The notes under the pieces were generated by a model. The model searched no databases. It was not told the DNA's origin and worked only from the letters and a program-made list of their open reading frames with translations. From UBA4744 sp963707435 (GTDB lineage Bacteria; Actinomycetota; Acidimicrobiia; Spongiisociales; UBA4744): a DNA stretch of 64,000 nt. Location of the stretch: NCBI GenBank assembly GCA_963707435.1, contig CAVPPF010000005.1, forward strand, positions 62,001-126,000, written 5' to 3'. A program made the translations under genes and the position numbers. This document shows, in pieces, positions 63,998 through 64,000 of this stretch; within the stretch, counting starts at the first letter, position 1, and each line of letters starts with the position of its first letter.

Positions 63998-64000
63998 TAC

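Overview
The window is about 62-65% GC by eye and reads as a chromosomal core region of a Gram-positive, high-GC bacterium of the phylum Actinomycetota. The gene order supports this: rpsG-fusA-tuf-S10/spc/alpha ribosomal operons, then truA-rplM-rpsI-glmM-glmS-acpS-nnr-alr-tsaE-tsaB-rimI-tsaD-groES-groEL, then a guaB3-guaA pair and a pcrA/sucC/sucD neighbourhood. This combination is well known from actinobacteria such as mycobacteria. I cannot name class or genus from sequence alone; a deep-branching lineage (for example Acidimicrobiia or a relative) is a guess. There are no rRNA or tRNA genes, phage, insertion sequences or CRISPR arrays in the window.

Layout. 1-5.3 kb: end of an MFS transporter gene, a LysE-type exporter, succinyl-CoA synthetase (sucCD), a cobalamin-binding mutase subunit and transaldolase. 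5.3-16.4 kb: an MFS transporter with a C-terminal extra domain, the PcrA/UvrD helicase, a three-gene signalling operon (CheA-like multidomain kinase, response regulator, histidine kinase) and guaA/guaB3. 16.4-23.3 kb: a CPBP protease-like membrane protein, trpS, citramalate synthase (cimA) behind an apparent attenuator with an Ile-rich leader peptide, a PLP decarboxylase, a 27-residue Lys/Ala/Pro-rich micro-protein, a CoA-type Nudix hydrolase and a GNAT acetyltransferase. 23.3-35.7 kb: groESL behind two CIRCE operators, CorA, a site-2 protease, the t6A genes (tsaD, tsaB, tsaE with rimI), a family-4 uracil-DNA glycosylase, a P1-family hydrolase, alr, a bifunctional NAD(P)HX repair enzyme, a methyltransferase and acpS. 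35.8-44.4 kb: a flavin monooxygenase-like gene, glmS with a glmS ribozyme in its 5' leader, glmM, rpsI, rplM, a HAD hydrolase, truA, a Yip1-like membrane protein and a Nudix hydrolase. 44.4-64 kb: one long minus-strand series of translation and secretion genes, from rpsG down to rplQ.

How the genes work together. The right third builds the ribosome, elongation factors, RNA polymerase alpha, SecY, Adk and Map. The middle is cell-envelope precursor supply (glmS, glmM, alr), tRNA modification, chaperones and nucleotide synthesis.

The strongest non-routine signals are: (1) a glmS ribozyme upstream of glmS; (2) a textbook promoter, an apparently leaderless Ile-rich leader peptide and an intrinsic terminator ahead of cimA; (3) degenerate 7-bp tandem repeats in many intergenic gaps, several beginning exactly at TAG stop codons; (4) a tuf gene whose codon choice (G/T-ending) differs sharply from its neighbours until the last ~16 codons; and (5) a long C-terminal extension on ribosomal protein S3 with three IEAGGGKR repeats. 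I did not find a clearly new multi-gene system.
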